From Acidobacteriaceae bacterium (GTDB lineage: Bacteria > Acidobacteriota > Terriglobia > Terriglobales > Acidobacteriaceae), in the NCBI GenBank assembly GCA_030042915.1, contig JASHYS010000095.1:1-8927 (forward strand): a stretch of DNA of 8,927 nt, in the 5' to 3' direction. Made by a program: the position numbers and the translations under genes. Under the pieces are notes generated by a model. The model saw only the letters and a list, made by a program, of their open reading frames with translations. It made no database searches and was not told where the DNA came from. Each line of letters starts with the position of its first letter. Position 1 is the stretch's first letter. Below, one piece after another: positions 6,014 to 8,927 of this stretch.

Positions 6014-8212
6014 CTACTTCGGGGCTGAGACCGCCGGGCCGTTCTCTTCGATGATGGCTACATCCCAGGGGCCTAACGAGAGGTCAGAATCATGCGTCAC
6101 TTGTTTGCCCGTGAGCAGATTGGTCCCATCGGCGTGGGCATAGCGAAAATTCGCGCCTGCGCCCGAGTAATTAAAGAAGTAAGTCACTCGCTTGCCGAGA
6201 CGATTGACGCCCTGCTGCACATGAATGGCCGCGGGCAATGGCTGTTCCGCGCCGATGAGGCCAATGTGCTGGAGTGTGGTGCGCAACACCGCGGTTTGCA
6301 GCTCATCGGAGAGATAGGTGCCTTCGTAGAGCAAAGTTCCCGATCCAAAATGATTTTCGGTGATGGCGGGCCATCGGCCGAAGAACGGGTGATCGTAGTA
6401 AGCAAGAGCCTGGGCATGCTCGGGCATGAGAAACTCGGCCCAATACTGAACGGTGTTGGCTTGAGCCACGTGGAAGGGATCGCCCTTGAGCGCGAGCGGA
6501 TGCTCAAGATTCGAAAACTCCTGATAACTGAAACCGGCGGCTTCGCGCAGCGGGCCGGGCGCGCGAACCCAGCGCACCGCCGAATTTTCGTTGGCGAATC
6601 CGCTCTTGAAGGTCATCACCACGTGGCCGCCATTCTTTACATAATCGGAGATGCGCTGGAGCAGAGCATCATCGGCAATGTAGAGCGCCGGCACGATGAG
6701 CAGCTTGTATGACGAGAAATCCTGAGTGGTTGGAAAAACGAAATCCGAACCGACATTGAGATTGTAGAGAGCGTTGTGCATCTGGCGGACGAGCGTGGCA
6801 TAGGTAGCCGTGGGAGGGTCGCCGCTCCATTGCGGGCCGGAAGAACTGAAGGGCATGAAGCTGATGGCGTTGAGCGAATCGCGGCTCCATAAGATAGCGA
6901 CTTGATTGTGAATCTGCAGTCCGACGAGATGGGAGCCAATTTTTTCAAGCTCGTGCGCGGTGAGCGAGACTTCAGCGTAGGCGCGATTGGGTTCGAAGTC
7001 GTGCGAGAGAACGCCTTTCCAGTAAGTTTCCTGGTTGGCGGGAATCGATGCCCAATGCCAGTACTCCACCATGTCGGCGCCGTTAGAAAGATGCGTGTAA
7101 ACGTCCTCGCGAAGCTGCCCATCGTATGGGGGAAACTGGAACGCGGAAGACCAACCCGTGGTTTGCGCGTTGGTTTCAGTTACCAGGAAGTTGCCGTGCT
7201 TGAGCGAGCGCGTGAAATCTTCGGTGAGCGACTGTTCGGCTCCGTCGAAGTGATCCTGCGTTCCGTGATAATTGTTGACTGCGGGGATATCGAGAAACCG
7301 GGCGACTGACTCTTCGTTGACATCGCGCTTCATCATGCCGGCAAAGTCGGTGGTGACAAACTGGTGCGGCGAAGCGCATTCGCGCACCAGTGCTGCCTGC
7401 CAGCTGAGGAAATCGGTCACGCGCATCTGGCTCCAGCGCGTCCACTCGAGCTTGTAACCTGTGCTCTGGGCACCGTCGCGTGCGGGCAGATCTTCCCAGG
7501 TATGCAGGTTCTCGCCCCAATAGTTGAGGAACCAGGCTTTGCTGAGCGCTTCAGGCGTGCTGAACTTTTTCTCGAGGTAATGCTGAAAGCCGACAAAGAC
7601 GTCGCGATTGTCGGCATCGTAACTGCTGGTTTCGTTATCGAGCTGCCATCCAATCACTGTGGGGTTGTCTTTGTAGTGCGCAACGAGATGGCGGATGAGG
7701 CGCTCAGCGTAAAAACGGTAGGCCGGCGAATCTGTGTCCATATTCTGGCGCATGCCGTATACATTTGGCGTAGAGGGTCCGCCGTAGAGGTTTCGATTGA
7801 GCGTATCGGCGAGAATCTCGGGATGCTGGCGCGCCATCCACGCCGGAATCGAGTAGGTGGGCGTGCCGAGAATCACCTTTATGCCGGCCTTGCCCATGGC
7901 ATCGACAACGCGATCCATCCATGCGTAGTCGAATTGCCCATCCTCAGGCTCCCATAAACTCCAGGTTGATTCACCCATGCGTACAACGTTGAGGCCGGCT
8001 TCTTTCATGAGAGCTATATCTTTGTCGAGCCTGTCATAAGGTTCATATTCTGAGTAATAGGCGGTGCCGTAGAGCACGTTGGGCAGATCGGCAACGGTAT
8101 CGGCGGAAGGCGTGGCTGAGGCAGGCGCATCTTGCTGCGCCACGGACGCCGCACCGCAGGGGAATGTAATCACTGCTAATGTAGCGAGGAGAAATCTGCC
8201 CATCTGTCTCAT
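6014..8212 (-). CDS. Exported GH42 family beta-galactosidase-like enzyme
   Basis: A 732-residue enzyme expected to release beta-linked galactose (some GH42 members act on alpha-L-arabinopyranosides). A Sec signal peptide is seen (GRFLLATLAVITFP core, likely cut after SVA, residue 25). The GH42 catalytic barrel covers about 45-405: YGTAYYSEYE and MKEAGLNVVRMGESTWSLWE at its start, acid/base E194 in WQLDNETSSY, nucleophile E346 in LVTETNAQTTGW, and the late-barrel GADMVEYWHWASI. A trimerisation-type middle domain (about 410-640, with YVKNGGHVVMTFKSG) and a small C-terminal beta domain (about 655-725) complete the usual layout. I chose the ATG at 8210-8212 because AAGGAAG lies six nt upstream and the signal peptide begins there; a TTG at 8246-8248, overlapping the upstream stop, would add 12 residues in frame. 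It lies 32 nt after the SGNH gene and 18 nt before the GH-D gene. Family assignment is firm; the exact substrate is inferred. Confidence 0.93.
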   Translation of the reverse strand: MRQMGRFLLATLAVITFPCGAASVAQQDAPASATPSADTVADLPNVLYGTAYYSEYEPYDRLDKDIALMKEAGLNVVRMGESTWSLWEPEDGQFDYAWMDRVVDAMGKAGIKVILGTPTYSIPAWMARQHPEILADTLNRNLYGGPSTPNVYGMRQNMDTDSPAYRFYAERLIRHLVAHYKDNPTVIGWQLDNETSSYDADNRDVFVGFQHYLEKKFSTPEALSKAWFLNYWGENLHTWEDLPARDGAQSTGYKLEWTRWSQMRVTDFLSWQAALVRECASPHQFVTTDFAGMMKRDVNEESVARFLDIPAVNNYHGTQDHFDGAEQSLTEDFTRSLKHGNFLVTETNAQTTGWSSAFQFPPYDGQLREDVYTHLSNGADMVEYWHWASIPANQETYWKGVLSHDFEPNRAYAEVSLTAHELEKIGSHLVGLQIHNQVAILWSRDSLNAISFMPFSSSGPQWSGDPPTATYATLVRQMHNALYNLNVGSDFVFPTTQDFSSYKLLIVPALYIADDALLQRISDYVKNGGHVVMTFKSGFANENSAVRWVRAPGPLREAAGFSYQEFSNLEHPLALKGDPFHVAQANTVQYWAEFLMPEHAQALAYYDHPFFGRWPAITENHFGSGTLLYEGTYLSDELQTAVLRTTLQHIGLIGAEQPLPAAIHVQQGVNRLGKRVTYFFNYSGAGANFRYAHADGTNLLTGKQVTHDSDLSLGPWDVAIIEENGPAVSAPK

Positions 8213-8218
8213 GCCGTG

Positions 8219-8227
8219 CTTCCTTCC
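8219..8227 (-). promoter_or_regulatory. Ribosome binding site of the GH42 gene
   Basis: The minus strand reads GGAAGGAAG, ending six nt before the ATG at 8210-8212. It supports that ATG over the earlier in-frame TTG at 8246-8248. Confidence 0.7.
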
Positions 8228-8244
8228 GTAAAAAAACGTGCTCC

Positions 8245-8927
8245 TCAACGAGTGGCAGCCGTGCCGTTGTGCTGTGCCTGCTCAGCGCGGTGGAGTTCGA
8301 ACTGGTGTGGCACAGGGCTGAGATGCTTGCGAATCTCCGCGTCGAGTTTGTCCTGCGCCTCGCGCAGCGCGGACTCAGCGACGCCTGTGGTCGCGGAGTG
8401 TTCCACATCTGCGCTCAAAATGAATGCTGCATGATCGAGATCGGCACGCTGCTGCTCTTGTAAGGCCATATCTCGTGCCTGCTGGAGCATGGGCGTTTTG
8501 TAGAGCGCGAGATTGACGCCGCGCTCCAATTCTTCGCGCGAAAACGCTGCGATCGGCTTGCTGTCGATGCCCAGATCGTACTCGCCAGGCGGAAGGTTCT
8601 GCACGCGTAACATCTGCTGGTCAAGCTTGCCGAGATCTGAAATCTGAAGCAGCAGCGTGGTCATGGCGTTGTTGAAATCAAGCGGCAAGGGAAGCGCTTC
8701 GTCCAACTGAGTCCACTTGAGCCCATCCGCGGATTTTTCAAGCCCGGTGACGGCCGTGCGAGCGCCGGCAATCACTGTGGCGTCACTGGCGCGCAACTGC
8801 ACGCTGCTGACCACCGGGTCAAGATGCCACGCCTTCATCAGCGCAGCGGCCATGATCCAATGGGCGGCCTCGGCCGGATGGATACGATCCGGGATCAAGA
8901 GCGGTGCGAGTTGGGGTTCGCGTGCGT
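8245..8927 (-). CDS. SGNH/GDSL-family esterase, C-terminal part only (5' end beyond the window)
   Basis: The reading frame is open to the right edge, giving 226 visible C-terminal residues; the N terminus and catalytic serine block lie outside. The visible catalytic block is LLIPDRIHPAEAAHWIMAAA, with the Asp and His of the D-x-x-H pair that completes the SGNH triad. After this the protein continues for about 180 residues, first a beta-rich stretch (about 40-105), then a segment with PGEYDLGIDSKPIAAFSREE and LERGVNLALYKTPMLQQA. That tail is typical of a group of large secreted SGNH hydrolases often found in polysaccharide loci. It ends in charged helix (AESALREAQDKLDAEIRKHL). Such enzymes usually remove acetyl or other ester groups from carbohydrates; that is inferred from the neighbours, since the two genes after it are GH42 and GH-D enzymes in the same operon. 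The stop is TGA at 8245-8247. Whether a signal peptide is present cannot be seen. Confidence 0.85.
   Translation of the reverse strand, partial: AREPQLAPLLIPDRIHPAEAAHWIMAAALMKAWHLDPVVSSVQLRASDATVIAGARTAVTGLEKSADGLKWTQLDEALPLPLDFNNAMTTLLLQISDLGKLDQQMLRVQNLPPGEYDLGIDSKPIAAFSREELERGVNLALYKTPMLQQARDMALQEQQRADLDHAAFILSADVEHSATTGVAESALREAQDKLDAEIRKHLSPVPHQFELHRAEQAQHNGTAATR

Noticed and set aside
8246..8248. TTG start for the GH42 gene overlapping the upstream TGA
   Set aside because: The ATG at 8210-8212 has a strong, well-spaced ribosome binding site and begins a proper signal peptide; the 12 added residues look unlike a leader.
1..8927. tRNA, rRNA, CRISPR array, insertion sequence or phage signature
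   Set aside because: No repeat-spacer pattern, transposase, terminal inverted repeats or RNA gene was seen; the window is filled by ordinary genes in one direction.

Overview
The window is a densely packed, GC-rich bacterial segment in which every supported gene lies on the minus strand, so transcription runs from high to low coordinates. It holds two gene groups back to back. Nothing identifies the host for certain. The pairing of secreted plant-polysaccharide enzymes with a large extracytoplasmic GH42 enzyme, plus a chemotaxis operon carrying a STAS gene, fits an acidobacterium (Terriglobia-like) best. That is an impression from family style, not a search result.

Right half (8927 to 4193): three carbohydrate-active genes in a tight operon. 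First is the C-terminal part of an SGNH/GDSL esterase cut by the window edge. Next is a GH42 beta-galactosidase-like enzyme with a Sec signal peptide, then a clan GH-D (GH27/GH36-like) alpha-galactosidase-like enzyme, also with a signal peptide. Gaps are 32 and 18 nt, and each downstream start has a clear purine-rich ribosome binding site. Together they look like an exported set that deacetylates and removes galactose from plant or microbial glycans.

A 100-base spacer (4093-4192) separates this group from the next. It contains a hairpin that would place a GGAGG sequence in its loop just upstream of cheY.

Left half (4092 to 1): a chemosensory operon in the order cheY, methyl-accepting chemotaxis protein (MCP), STAS-domain protein, cheA. 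cheA runs off the left edge. It is intact over all 573 visible codons (P1 histidine domain, P2-like domain, dimerisation domain, ATPase and start of the CheW-like domain). The MCP has two membrane helices joined by only about 11 residues, so it has no periplasmic sensor. Near its C terminus it carries a D-x-x-x-Q helix resembling the active-site helix of the CheY-P phosphatase CheZ. No cheZ, cheC, cheX, cheW, cheR or cheB is seen here. The most interesting hypothesis is a self-contained excitation and termination module (CheA, CheY, MCP with a possible phosphatase motif, STAS modulator). A strong overlapping palindrome lies directly in front of cheA.
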